Assembly (NCBI RefSeq): GCF_028713515.1
Contig: NZ_JAQTOD010000001.1
Location: 248,001 to 312,000, forward strand
Origin: Sulfurimonas sp.
GTDB taxonomy: Bacteria > Campylobacterota > Campylobacteria > Campylobacterales > Sulfurimonadaceae
Direction: 5' to 3'
Length of the DNA stretch: 64,000 nucleotides
Part shown: piece after piece, positions 1-8,320 of the stretch
How the letters are laid out: the number at the start of each line of letters is the position of its first letter
Numbering within the stretch: position 1 is the stretch's first letter
Made by a program: the position numbers and the translations under genes
Notes under the pieces: model-generated
Seen by the model: only the letters and a program-made list of their open reading frames with translations
Database searches by the model: none
Told to the model about the DNA's origin: nothing

Positions 1-2056
1 GTTTATACTTTTTAGGGAATGGTAATTTGTTTAAAATATCAAGGCTTGTTTTTGCGTGTTCGTTTATAATATTTCGCTCTTGCGTCGTTAGCGTTCCTTT
101 TTGCACGCTTAGGTTATATGCTTCGTTTTCATTTATGATAAAGTAACTTTTACCATCTATCTCCCAATTTTGGTTCGCTATATTTTGTATAAGTTCAATC
201 TGCTCATTGGTTATAAATTCCGTACCTTTGTTGCTTCTTTTTATCGCCTCAAAATAGCTATCCAGCAAATCCACTTTTTCTTTAAACACATGTGCTAGTT
301 CTTCAAGTGAGTTTTTGTCATTTTGCATAATTTTTTTATTTAAAAGTTCTATCTCAAGAGCTTTTTTTATGAGCTCTATGCGACCTTTGACAACCTCGAT
401 ACGATCAAAAATAGTTTCAAGTTTTGTAGATTTGTCAACTACTTGTTCTGGAGTTGCGAGTTTTCCTATATCGTGCATCAGTGCTGCAAAATTTATCTGT
501 TTCATCTCTTGTGCGCTGAAGTTTTTAGTGCTAAATACTCCATTATCTTTGTTTATAGCTTCAGCTATCATAACCGTTAGCTTTACCATTCTCTCTATGT
601 GTCCTGCTGTATATGGGGATTTTTTACCAATAGCGAAGATGATGCTTTGCAGGAATGCTTCAAGTAGTGTCTCTAACCCTTGGATGAGAGTTGCGTTTGT
701 GATAGCAATTGCAGCTTGCGATGCTAAGGATAGGGTTAAATCTTCATCTTCTTTGTCAAAAGCGATAATCTCATTACTATTATCATGCTTATTTAGAAGT
801 TGCAAGACTCCTATAATCTCAAACTCATGATTTTTAAGTGGAATAACTAGCATAGATTTTGAGCGATAACCTGTTCCCTTATCAAACTCTCTTGTTCCAT
901 CAAAAGAAAATCCAACGGCTTCATAGACATCTGGAATATTTATAACTATATCATCCAGGGCACAAGTTGCTGCGACCATTTTTTTATTTGGCGAGCCATC
1001 TTCAAGATATAGTGGAAGTGGTGGCCATGTTATAACGCCACTTGTTCCACCCATTTTTATATTTAATGAGTCCGTTTGCGCCACTTTGAAATGTAGATGC
1101 TTATCTTCTAAAATATAGAGCGTTCCAGCATCAGCATTTGCTAGCGCCTTCGCCTCTGTTACTATAATCTCCAAAAGAGTATCTATATTAGTCTCAGCCG
1201 AGAGAGCGGTGCCTATCTTATTTAGTTTTTGTATTTTTTGCTCAGTTGTGTAGCGCAAAGAAGCTATTTTTATAAGGCCATTTTTAAAGTAGATTTCTTC
1301 GCCATCTTTTAGAACTCTATCTTTAGAAATCCCAATCTCATCAAGTTCGGTGATAATCTCTTTATCATAAAAAGGTTTAAGATGGTTTACATAAATCTCA
1401 ATATCTTTGCGCTTTAAAAGTTCCAACTCTTGACTTAAAAATTGTGGTGTTAAATGCTTGCTAAGTTCTGCGATTTTAGCAAGTTTGTTTGGAAAAGATA
1501 TATCTATAACAAGAGCTTTTATAGCGTCATTGTTATTTATTAAATCCCATAGCTTAGGGTTTTTAAAGGTGTCACCTGAAAAAAGAATAGCCCCATCTTT
1601 ACTCTCTATAAGATAGCCACAACACTCAACAGTATGATTTGCTTCAATTGGAGTTAGAAAAATCCCATCCTCTATCTCATACCTTTTGCTCAGTTCAAGT
1701 TCTACATAAATTATGGCAGGAGCTTGGCTATTTATGAGGTATATTTCACTAAAATCTGGCCAAACTTCATAGTTGAAAATATGCTCTTTTAGTGCTTTTA
1801 TGGTTTGTGGAAGTCCACACAGATGCAGTGGTTCAACTCTTGAAGCAAAGCTATTGTCTATCAAAAAAGCGCTATCAACTATGTGGTCTAGATGAGAATG
1901 AGAGAAGAAAATCTTATTTATATATTTTGCATTCTCGCCGAGGGCTTGCATAATATTTCCAGCATCTATTACGCTGTTTTGTGTAACCATGATTGATGTT
2001 GTAAAAGAGTTTTTAGATCTGCCTCCATGGGAGCCTAGTATCTTTATGGTATCCAT
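1..2056 (-). CDS. Class II cAMP-phosphodiesterase-like MBL domain + GAF + HD-GYP fusion (C-terminus beyond window)
   Basis: Read on the minus strand from ATG at 2056 with no stop before the window edge, about 685 codons. Residues 1-280 are a metallo-beta-lactamase-fold domain with H53-x-H-x-D-H58 (HSHLDH), a later His in NHTVECCG, Asp in FSGDTF and a C-terminal His in VNHLKP, close to the class II cyclic-nucleotide phosphodiesterase signature. Residues about 290-445 are a GAF domain. From about 470 comes an HD-GYP domain with HIERM and MHDIGK; the GYP motif itself would lie outside the window. The first part is expected to hydrolyse cAMP/cGMP and the last part c-di-GMP, though activity is not shown. 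The gene starts 2 bases after the cyclase gene stop, so they are probably co-transcribed. The fusion reading rests on one uninterrupted frame. Confidence 0.85.
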   Translation of the reverse strand, partial: MDTIKILGSHGGRSKNSFTTSIMVTQNSVIDAGNIMQALGENAKYINKIFFSHSHLDHIVDSAFLIDNSFASRVEPLHLCGLPQTIKALKEHIFNYEVWPDFSEIYLINSQAPAIIYVELELSKRYEIEDGIFLTPIEANHTVECCGYLIESKDGAILFSGDTFKNPKLWDLINNNDAIKALVIDISFPNKLAKIAELSKHLTPQFLSQELELLKRKDIEIYVNHLKPFYDKEIITELDEIGISKDRVLKDGEEIYFKNGLIKIASLRYTTEQKIQKLNKIGTALSAETNIDTLLEIIVTEAKALANADAGTLYILEDKHLHFKVAQTDSLNIKMGGTSGVITWPPLPLYLEDGSPNKKMVAATCALDDIVINIPDVYEAVGFSFDGTREFDKGTGYRSKSMLVIPLKNHEFEIIGVLQLLNKHDNSNEIIAFDKEDEDLTLSLASQAAIAITNATLIQGLETLLEAFLQSIIFAIGKKSPYTAGHIERMVKLTVMIAEAINKDNGVFSTKNFSAQEMKQINFAALMHDIGKLATPEQVVDKSTKLETIFDRIEVVKGRIELIKKALEIELLNKKIMQNDKNSLEELAHVFKEKVDLLDSYFEAIKRSNKGTEFITNEQIELIQNIANQNWEIDGKSYFIINENEAYNLSVQKGTLTTQERNIINEHAKTSLDILNKLPFPKKYK

Positions 2057-2058
2057 TC

Positions 2059-4275
2059 TTACCCCTTGCTTGTGTGTACAAATACACCATTAAAATTTTG
2101 TGGTGGTATCTCTAAGTAGTGCTGACATCTCTCAATATAGATTCCATAAATCATCTTATTTGTTTTGTTCTCTTTTGCATCTACTGTTTTAAAGATCTCT
2201 AAGGCTTCATTAAATTTAGTATCTTTATAGAGAGAAATGGCATGATGATAGATTTTTAGTTCCTCCTCAAGCTCCTCTTTTGTTACACCATAAAGTGTAC
2301 CTTCTAGAGGCTTGTCGTAGTCGTGTATCTGCCAAATCTCTATAGGCTCACTTTTGCCCTTTACGGTTACTAAATCCAAAAAGCGAAAGATATAGTTTCC
2401 ATTAAGTTGCGCTTTTGTAAAGTTTGAGATATTGAGTTTTGAAGAGTAGTATTTGCAGAGTGATTCAAGACGAGAACCAAGATTTATGGGGTCTCCCATA
2501 ACCGTATAGTCGCTTCTGCTGCTTGAACCCATCTCTCCGACAATAGCCATTCCAGTGTTTATTCCTATTCCAATATCAATGATAGGAATTCCTTTTTCAT
2601 CTGCCATAAGAACTGCGTTTTTAAACTCTGGATTTAGTCTTATCTGTTCGTTTAACTCTTTTAAGGCATGAAGTTGATTTAATGCCGCACATACTGCAAC
2701 ATCCGCATGATTTTCAACCTCATTTGGTGCATTCCAGTACGCCATAATAGCATCACCTATAAATTTATCTACGGTTCCATGGGATTTTATAATGATTTCA
2801 GTCATTGGGTCCATGTAAGTGTTCATAAGATGAATCAGACTCTTTGGGTCTCCCATTGCCTCAGAGATATTTGTAAAACCTCTAACATCGGAGAAAAAGA
2901 TAGAGATTTCTCTCTCCTTCGCTGTAAATATATCCCCCTCCACTAAGAGCAGGTCGTTCATAACAGCAGGGCTTACTTTGCTTGCAAATTTACCCTTTAT
3001 CATCTCTTTTTGCTTTATCTCCAAAAAGTAGTTGATGGCTTGACCAAGCACAAAAAGCACACTAAGAGTCAAGAGCAGTATAAATGTATCAAGCATAACA
3101 CCTTTGTGCATCATAAGATAGTAGTGGGTTCCCACGATAATGGAGTTTAAAAAAACAAAAGAGATAAAACTGAGTGTTGCGGATGGAAGTAGTAAAATAG
3201 CAAAAGTCAGTAGTGCTAAAATAGTTATAGATGCTATATCAACGCCAACAGCCCAGATAGGTTTGGAGATAAAGTTACCATTTATAATATTATCAATCGC
3301 GTTTGCATGAACTTCCACTCCAGCAAATACACTATCAAATGGTGTACTTCTAAGATCAAGTAAACCCGCAGCAGAGGTTCCAAGAAGTGCAATCTTGCCT
3401 TTTATGTGTGAAGCATCCTCTGTTTTGTTGTAAACATCAACTGCGGAAATATAGCGATAACTGCTCTGTTTACCCCTGTAATTAACCTGCATTCGAGCAA
3501 AAAAATCTGTTGGTATAATGGTTTCACCAAGTTCTATCTGGGAAACCCCTCTATCATCGTATGCAACTGCAATCTTCTTTTTATCAAGCATAATCCGCGT
3601 CATCTCGAGGCTAAGTGATGGATAAAGGATTCCATTGTACTCCATTACTAGTGGTATAGAGCGGACAACTCCATCGTTGTCTTGGATGGTGTTGAAGTAA
3701 CCGCTTGAGTAAGCACCTTCTTGAATGGATTCAATATTTAAAATGGTGCGATAAGGCTTTATTAAAGATGAGTGTTTTGGGCGATCTCTCTCAATTATAA
3801 TAGCGTTTGATTTTGGAGGTGCATCTGGCTTGATACCATCGTTTGATAGAGCAAAAATATAACCGACTATGGTGGGTGTATTGCTAATGGTCTCTGCTAA
3901 AAGCGCATCATAATCCGCAATCCCATCACTCTTAAGTCCTAATTTTTGAAAAACTTTTTTAGGTGAGCTATTGTCGGGCTCTGCAAAAACTATATCAAGC
4001 CCAACGATACCAACTTCATACTCTGCTAAATTTTGCAGAAGTTTAGAGACTACATCTCTACTCCAAGGCCACTGTCCAAGCTCTTTTAAACTTCTCTCAT
4101 CAATATCTATAATGATGATATTTTCATTGCCTTTAATTTCGCCTCTAACTTTAAACATCAAATCTTTTATCTTGTTTTCAAACGGAAGATAAAGTGCAGA
4201 CATGTGCAGATAAACTAAAGTACTCGCAAAAGCTATTAGTAGAGCAACAAATAGCTGAGCTAAAGATTTTTTCAT
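2059..4275 (-). CDS. CHASE2-domain class III adenylate/guanylate cyclase
   Basis: 738 residues. An N-terminal membrane helix (about 8-28) precedes a CHASE2 extracytoplasmic sensor (about 30-330), then three membrane helices (about 335-420) and a class III cyclase catalytic domain (about 455-640). Metal-binding Asp residues are visible in FSDVRGFT and DKFIGDAIMAYW, and the transition-state Asn/Arg in INLGSR. The purine-selecting positions read Lys (DKFIGD) and Thr (DYTVMGD), the Lys/Thr pair known from some bacterial adenylate cyclases, so cAMP is the likelier product; this is inference. A short helical tail follows. The gene sits 6 bases downstream of the outer-membrane protein gene and 2 bases upstream of the phosphodiesterase fusion, so synthesis and breakdown of the same messenger may be encoded together. 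Confidence 0.9.
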   Translation of the reverse strand: MKKSLAQLFVALLIAFASTLVYLHMSALYLPFENKIKDLMFKVRGEIKGNENIIIIDIDERSLKELGQWPWSRDVVSKLLQNLAEYEVGIVGLDIVFAEPDNSSPKKVFQKLGLKSDGIADYDALLAETISNTPTIVGYIFALSNDGIKPDAPPKSNAIIIERDRPKHSSLIKPYRTILNIESIQEGAYSSGYFNTIQDNDGVVRSIPLVMEYNGILYPSLSLEMTRIMLDKKKIAVAYDDRGVSQIELGETIIPTDFFARMQVNYRGKQSSYRYISAVDVYNKTEDASHIKGKIALLGTSAAGLLDLRSTPFDSVFAGVEVHANAIDNIINGNFISKPIWAVGVDIASITILALLTFAILLLPSATLSFISFVFLNSIIVGTHYYLMMHKGVMLDTFILLLTLSVLFVLGQAINYFLEIKQKEMIKGKFASKVSPAVMNDLLLVEGDIFTAKEREISIFFSDVRGFTNISEAMGDPKSLIHLMNTYMDPMTEIIIKSHGTVDKFIGDAIMAYWNAPNEVENHADVAVCAALNQLHALKELNEQIRLNPEFKNAVLMADEKGIPIIDIGIGINTGMAIVGEMGSSSRSDYTVMGDPINLGSRLESLCKYYSSKLNISNFTKAQLNGNYIFRFLDLVTVKGKSEPIEIWQIHDYDKPLEGTLYGVTKEELEEELKIYHHAISLYKDTKFNEALEIFKTVDAKENKTNKMIYGIYIERCQHYLEIPPQNFNGVFVHTSKG

Positions 4276-4281
4276 AAAATT

Positions 4282-5577
4282 TTAAAAGCTTATTATCGCG
4301 TTTGCTATTGCTGTAACTTTGTCATAATTAAATGTTTCGTGATTAGAGTTGTTTTCTATATATCCGATGGTTGTATTTAACATGATAGTTTTACTTACGC
4401 TATAGCCTAGGCTAAACTGATATTCATCACGGCTATCAGATCTTTTTGTTAGAAAGAGCGTATCAACTTTGTCATAATTAGTTTCTCTTTTTGCATAGCC
4501 CAAAGCCGTCCTTATGCTATTTTTGAAATTTTTAGCTATCTCTGCTCCAACTCCCCATCCATGACTCTCAACATCCGTTCTGCCACTATTTACTTCTGAA
4601 GTTTGCGTGTAAAGTGTATTTAAAGAGAACAAAATTGGATCATCACCAAATGCTCTTTTGTAAGCAGCATTGATGGTATGGGTTTTACTATCTTGAGTTT
4701 CATCCTCATCATAGTAGCTTCTTTTATAGGTGTATCCACCCTCAAGCATAGATATAGAGCTAAGTATGTAGGTAGCTCTTACGCCTGAGCTTAAGTTGTA
4801 TAGATATCCATTGTTATTTATAAATACTCGGTCGTATGTAAGTGGAAATGAGAGTCTGTAATTAGATTCACTCCAAGTTGGTGCCATGCTTATTGAGAAG
4901 AGACTTATATCATTTTCGTTGTATTCATTATATAGTTTGGTATACGCTACTAAAGAACTATCTAGCGACCACCCTTGTCTATCTCCAAAATCGTAATTGT
5001 GGTTTAACACGAGAGTTGCAAAAAGGTTTGTGTCGTCTGCCTTTTCATTGCCAACAGGGGTACTGCCAAAGAGCGGAAGAATAAATTTATCTCGTCCAAT
5101 ATCATTGTTCACATTGCTGTCATATCCAATACCAAAGATAAACACACCACTAAATGTGTTGCGCTTCATCTGCTCACTAATCTTTGCTTTAAAAGCATTA
5201 GCTAAATCACGAATATTTTGAGGGAGGTTCTCTTTTAGAACTATATCTAGCTCTGCTAAAGAGAGCTCTAGCTGATTTGTCTCAGAGTAAAGGCGTGCTA
5301 GTTCCAGATGTGTTCTTGTGTGGGATGGATTCAACATAAGTACACGATCAAAAGCTGCAAGTGCATCATCGTATCTCTTTAGCTCCAATGCAGAGCGACC
5401 CAAAAAGAAGCTTAGCTCTGCGCTCTCAGGTGATTTTAGGCTCAGTTCCTCAAACATAGTATAAGCCTTAGCAAACTCTTTTGTATTGTAACTCTGCATT
5501 GCATCTTTGTAGCTGCTCTCATCCGCGATAAGATTTATAGATAGTAGTAACGCTATAGTAATATTTGAAAATTTCAT
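4282..5577 (-). CDS. TPR-containing outer-membrane beta-barrel protein (DUF560/Slam-like)
   Basis: 431 residues with a signal peptide (about 1-18), three or so tetratricopeptide repeats (20-135; for example YDDALAAFDRVLMLNPSH) and a C-terminal region of alternating amphipathic strands (about 145-431) ending in Phe (NAIISF), typical of an outer-membrane barrel. The junction motif FGIGYDSNVNND resembles the start of the DUF560 barrel found in surface lipoprotein assembly modifiers (Slam). A role in moving or anchoring a surface protein is therefore possible but unproven. The ATG overlaps, as TAATG, the stop of an open frame that continues the FecR gene, which implies translational coupling. Alternative: a structural porin-like protein. 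Confidence 0.75.
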   Translation of the reverse strand: MKFSNITIALLLSINLIADESSYKDAMQSYNTKEFAKAYTMFEELSLKSPESAELSFFLGRSALELKRYDDALAAFDRVLMLNPSHTRTHLELARLYSETNQLELSLAELDIVLKENLPQNIRDLANAFKAKISEQMKRNTFSGVFIFGIGYDSNVNNDIGRDKFILPLFGSTPVGNEKADDTNLFATLVLNHNYDFGDRQGWSLDSSLVAYTKLYNEYNENDISLFSISMAPTWSESNYRLSFPLTYDRVFINNNGYLYNLSSGVRATYILSSISMLEGGYTYKRSYYDEDETQDSKTHTINAAYKRAFGDDPILFSLNTLYTQTSEVNSGRTDVESHGWGVGAEIAKNFKNSIRTALGYAKRETNYDKVDTLFLTKRSDSRDEYQFSLGYSVSKTIMLNTTIGYIENNSNHETFNYDKVTAIANAIISF

Positions 5578-5669
5578 TATTGTTTTACTCCTTTGAATGC
5601 ACCTATTTCGTTTAAGTTTCTAAAAGTTTCGTTCCATGCCATCCCTATACTATCTGTAAAAAAAATCTT

Positions 5670-6515
5670 TCATGGTTGATGAGTGGGGTCGTAATTGGGA
5701 CTAACAGATTGTTGAAGGTCGATATTTTGTACATTTTGCAAATTTATCTGTTGCGCAGTCGTTGCAGCGGCTGGTTCAAATGTTTGTATTCCTTGAAAAG
5801 TTGACAGTGGAGATGATAGGGTTGCATCAAAATTCATAGATTGAAATTCGTTGCTACCACTTTGTAGGCCATCAGATAGTGAGCCTGAAGTCCCTAGTGA
5901 GCCTGGCACTCCTAAGCCCTCATTAAATTGTATTATATCTTGCGGTGTTATTTTTCTTGGAGATGCAGGAGGGGCATTAAGAGGGACTGTAGTTATTGTT
6001 CCTGCAGGAAGATTTACTACGCCTCCAGTTAAAAGAGATCCCACTATAATCCGTCCACCAAAACAAAAAATAGTATCAGGAGTAGGTAACACTCCAACAA
6101 TCCCACCTATTGTAGTCCCTCTGATGCCGATGGTAGCTGTTTTGGTCTCAAGTTTAAAACTCTCAGGAGCACTCTTTCCAATTCGCCCTGTTATAGCTTT
6201 AAAAGTACCTTGATTAAATTTAAACTTTGCTTTAGGTCTATTTCCATCGCTTAAATACTCATCAACTCTAAAGTCACTCTCGCTACCTAGGGTGATAACT
6301 GTTTTGTCAGTAAAGATAAGCTGTATTTGTGAACCTTTCGAGGTTTTTATACTATCTTTTTCCTCAAGTTCCATACCATTTTTAACACTCAATGCTGACC
6401 CAAACCTCTCCAATGAAGCTTCTCCTTTAAGTAATGAAACCCTCCCAATAGATCCAAAAAGTAAAGAGCAACCAAATACCAAAGACAAAATAGATGCACG
6501 CAAAATTAAAGACAC
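5670..6515 (-). CDS. FecR-domain periplasmic protein, possibly shortened by an in-frame TGA
   Basis: 281 residues from a GTG start, chosen because AGAGGGGG lies about 7 bases upstream. A signal peptide (about 1-22) is followed by a FecR domain (about 25-150; GSQIQLIFTDKTVITLG, TATIGIRGTT) and a low-complexity tail. FecR domains are periplasmic or surface modules that often accompany CHASE2 proteins. The TGA at 5670-5672 is followed in the same frame by 30 further sense codons (KIFFTDSIGMAW...) ending in TAA at 5577-5579, which overlaps the ATG of the next gene. That layout suggests the ancestral stop was at 5577 and that the TGA is a point mutation, a sequencing error or a readthrough site. 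Confidence 0.8.
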   Translation of the reverse strand: MSLILRASILSLVFGCSLLFGSIGRVSLLKGEASLERFGSALSVKNGMELEEKDSIKTSKGSQIQLIFTDKTVITLGSESDFRVDEYLSDGNRPKAKFKFNQGTFKAITGRIGKSAPESFKLETKTATIGIRGTTIGGIVGVLPTPDTIFCFGGRIIVGSLLTGGVVNLPAGTITTVPLNAPPASPRKITPQDIIQFNEGLGVPGSLGTSGSLSDGLQSGSNEFQSMNFDATLSSPLSTFQGIQTFEPAAATTAQQINLQNVQNIDLQQSVSPNYDPTHQP

Positions 6516-6540
6516 AATAAGCCCCCTCTAAGTTCTTTTT

Positions 6541-6570
6541 AACTATGTTATATAATATCAAATTTAACTA
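6541..6570 (-). promoter_or_regulatory. Putative promoter of the FecR-OMP-cyclase-phosphodiesterase operon
   Basis: On the minus strand the sequence ATATTATATAAC at about 6547-6558 offers overlapping -10-like hexamers (TATTAT, TATATA) some 35-40 bases before the GTG of the FecR gene. No convincing -35 box is visible, as is common in this group. Position is approximate. Confidence 0.35.
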
Positions 6571-6643
6571 AAATATAAAATAGCATAGAGGAACAATTAA
6601 CTATTTTTTATGGATGATTTTTATATTTGATAATTATTTTAGA

Positions 6644-6649
6644 TATAAT
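6644..6649 (+). promoter_or_regulatory. -10 box (TATAAT) of the dapC-murC operon
   Basis: Perfect TATAAT inside AGATATAATTTCG, 28 bases before the dapC ATG. Transcription would start near 6656, after the upstream TTG at 6627 and before the ATG at 6678, which supports the downstream start for dapC. Confidence 0.55.
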
Positions 6650-6677
6650 TTCGCCCACTAAAAAGGGGCTATTAACT

Positions 6678-7814
6678 ATGAATTTTGAACCATATCCATT
6701 TGAAAAATTAAACGATTTACTTAAAAATATAACTCCAAACAAAAATTATGAACCATCTGCTCTTACTATCGGCGAGCCTCAGTTTGAAACTCCACTATTT
6801 ATACAAAAAGCGCTTTGTGAAAACTCGCATCTACTTAGAAGATACCCTAAAACAAGCGGAGAAGATACTCTTATAGAAGCTCAAAAAAACTTTGTCTTAA
6901 AGAGATTTTCTGTAAAATTAAAAAACGAGCAGATTATCCCTACATTTGGAACCAGAGAGGTTCTTTTTAATTTTCCTCAGTTTTTATTGTTTGACAAAAA
7001 AGAGCCGGTTATGGCTTATCCAAACCCATTTTATCAGATTTACGAGGGTGCTGCGATTGCTTCAAGAGCTAGAGTTATCCATCTAAATCTACTGCCACAA
7101 AATGATTTTAAACCTCAGATAAATGAGGAGGAGTTGACACAATGTGACTTGGTTATTTTGAACTCTCCAAACAATCCAACAACTTCAACTCTAACCGTAG
7201 AAGAGCTTGGGGAGTGGGTTTCTTTGGCGCTAAAACATGATTTTGTTCTGCTAAATGATGAGTGTTACAGCGAGATTTATACAAATGAGCCTATCCCATC
7301 ACTTTTAGAAGCTTCTCTGTTTGTTGGAAATGTAGACTTCAAGAATGTTGTAGTTGTAAACTCGATCTCAAAACGCTCCTCTGCTCCTGGGCTTCGTTCT
7401 GGATATATTGCAGGAGATGAAAATATACTAAGAGAGTATCTGAAATACAGAACTTATGTAGGCTGCGCATCTCCGCTTCCTCTTCAAAGTGCTGCAACTG
7501 CGGCTTGGAACGATGAAGCTCATGTTGCATCTTCAAGAGAGATATATAAAAACAACTTCGCGATTGCAAAAGAGATTTTGGGGATAACTATTCCAGCTGG
7601 AACTTTTTATATCTGGCTAAGAGTGGAAAATCCAATAGAATTTACAAAAAAACTCTATAATGATTACAATGTAAAAGTTCTACCAGGGGAGTTTTTAGCA
7701 AGAGCTGATGCAAATGGAATAAACCCTGGGAAAGATTACATAAGAATCGCTTTGGTTGAAGATGCAGATAAAACCAGAAGTGCACTACTGCGAGTTAAAG
7801 AGGCGATGTTGTGA
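6678..7814 (+). CDS. dapC: Succinyldiaminopimelate aminotransferase
   Basis: 378 residues, a fold-type I PLP aminotransferase. The Schiff-base Lys lies in SISKRSSAPGLRSGY, the form typical of DapC; NSPNNPT and the substrate-binding Arg in the C-terminal region (IRIALV) are also present. It should convert N-succinyl-2-amino-6-ketopimelate plus glutamate to succinyl-diaminopimelate for lysine and peptidoglycan synthesis, which fits the nearby murC. I start it at ATG 6678 because AAGGGG lies 8 bases upstream and the TATAAT at 6644 falls inside the longer frame that begins at TTG 6627. Another aminotransferase specificity cannot be excluded. Confidence 0.78.
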   Translation: MNFEPYPFEKLNDLLKNITPNKNYEPSALTIGEPQFETPLFIQKALCENSHLLRRYPKTSGEDTLIEAQKNFVLKRFSVKLKNEQIIPTFGTREVLFNFPQFLLFDKKEPVMAYPNPFYQIYEGAAIASRARVIHLNLLPQNDFKPQINEEELTQCDLVILNSPNNPTTSTLTVEELGEWVSLALKHDFVLLNDECYSEIYTNEPIPSLLEASLFVGNVDFKNVVVVNSISKRSSAPGLRSGYIAGDENILREYLKYRTYVGCASPLPLQSAATAAWNDEAHVASSREIYKNNFAIAKEILGITIPAGTFYIWLRVENPIEFTKKLYNDYNVKVLPGEFLARADANGINPGKDYIRIALVEDADKTRSALLRVKEAML

Positions 7815-8320
7815 GTAAAGTAGAGAAACTTAAAGCCGAGGTTTTAAAGGCGCAACAAAACTCAGATATAGCCTCACTTTTTGTGTTGGAACAAAAAGCA
7901 CAAGATACATTTGATGAAGAGATATTGCAGGCTTTTTATGCAAATATTCTTGATTTGGCGCTTGAGAGATTGACTGATGTTCTTGAAATTCAAAGAGTGA
8001 TGGATATGAGTGAAGTTCAGGACTTTGCAACGCTTAGAGCGCTTTATGAGTATGCCATGGAACACTATAGTGCTGGTAAAATCAGCGATGCAAGCGCTCT
8101 TTTTGAAGTTCTCAGCGGACTCAGTAATGATAAAAAGTTCTCAACATCTCTAAAATTTCACTGGATTGCTTCAAATGAGAATCTATCTTTGGATGATTTT
8201 TTATCAAATATTGCAGATATTGATGAGACTGAGAAAGCTGGAACTTTTTATATAAGTTGTTTTACAAAAGAGGCACAAAAATTGCTCAATAAAGAGCAAG
8301 TAGATGAGGGAGAGAGATGA
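7811..8320 (+). CDS. Conserved hypothetical protein between dapC and murC
   Basis: 169 residues, soluble and predicted mostly alpha-helical, rich in Glu, Leu and Ala, with no signal peptide or membrane segment. I do not recognise a domain. It starts at GTG 7811, overlapping the dapC stop as GTGA, and its own TGA overlaps the murC ATG as ATGA, so the three genes are tightly coupled. The context suggests a cell-wall link, but that is only guilt by association. Confidence 0.75.
   Translation: MSKVEKLKAEVLKAQQNSDIASLFVLEQKAQDTFDEEILQAFYANILDLALERLTDVLEIQRVMDMSEVQDFATLRALYEYAMEHYSAGKISDASALFEVLSGLSNDKKFSTSLKFHWIASNENLSLDDFLSNIADIDETEKAGTFYISCFTKEAQKLLNKEQVDEGER

Noticed and set aside
315..830. 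Plus-strand open frame of 171 codons
   Set aside because: It is antisense to the HD-GYP region of the minus-strand fusion, which has clear motifs (MHDIGK).
6627..6677. Upstream TTG start for dapC
   Set aside because: The segment contains the TATAAT promoter box and lacks a ribosome site; AAGGGG fits ATG 6678.
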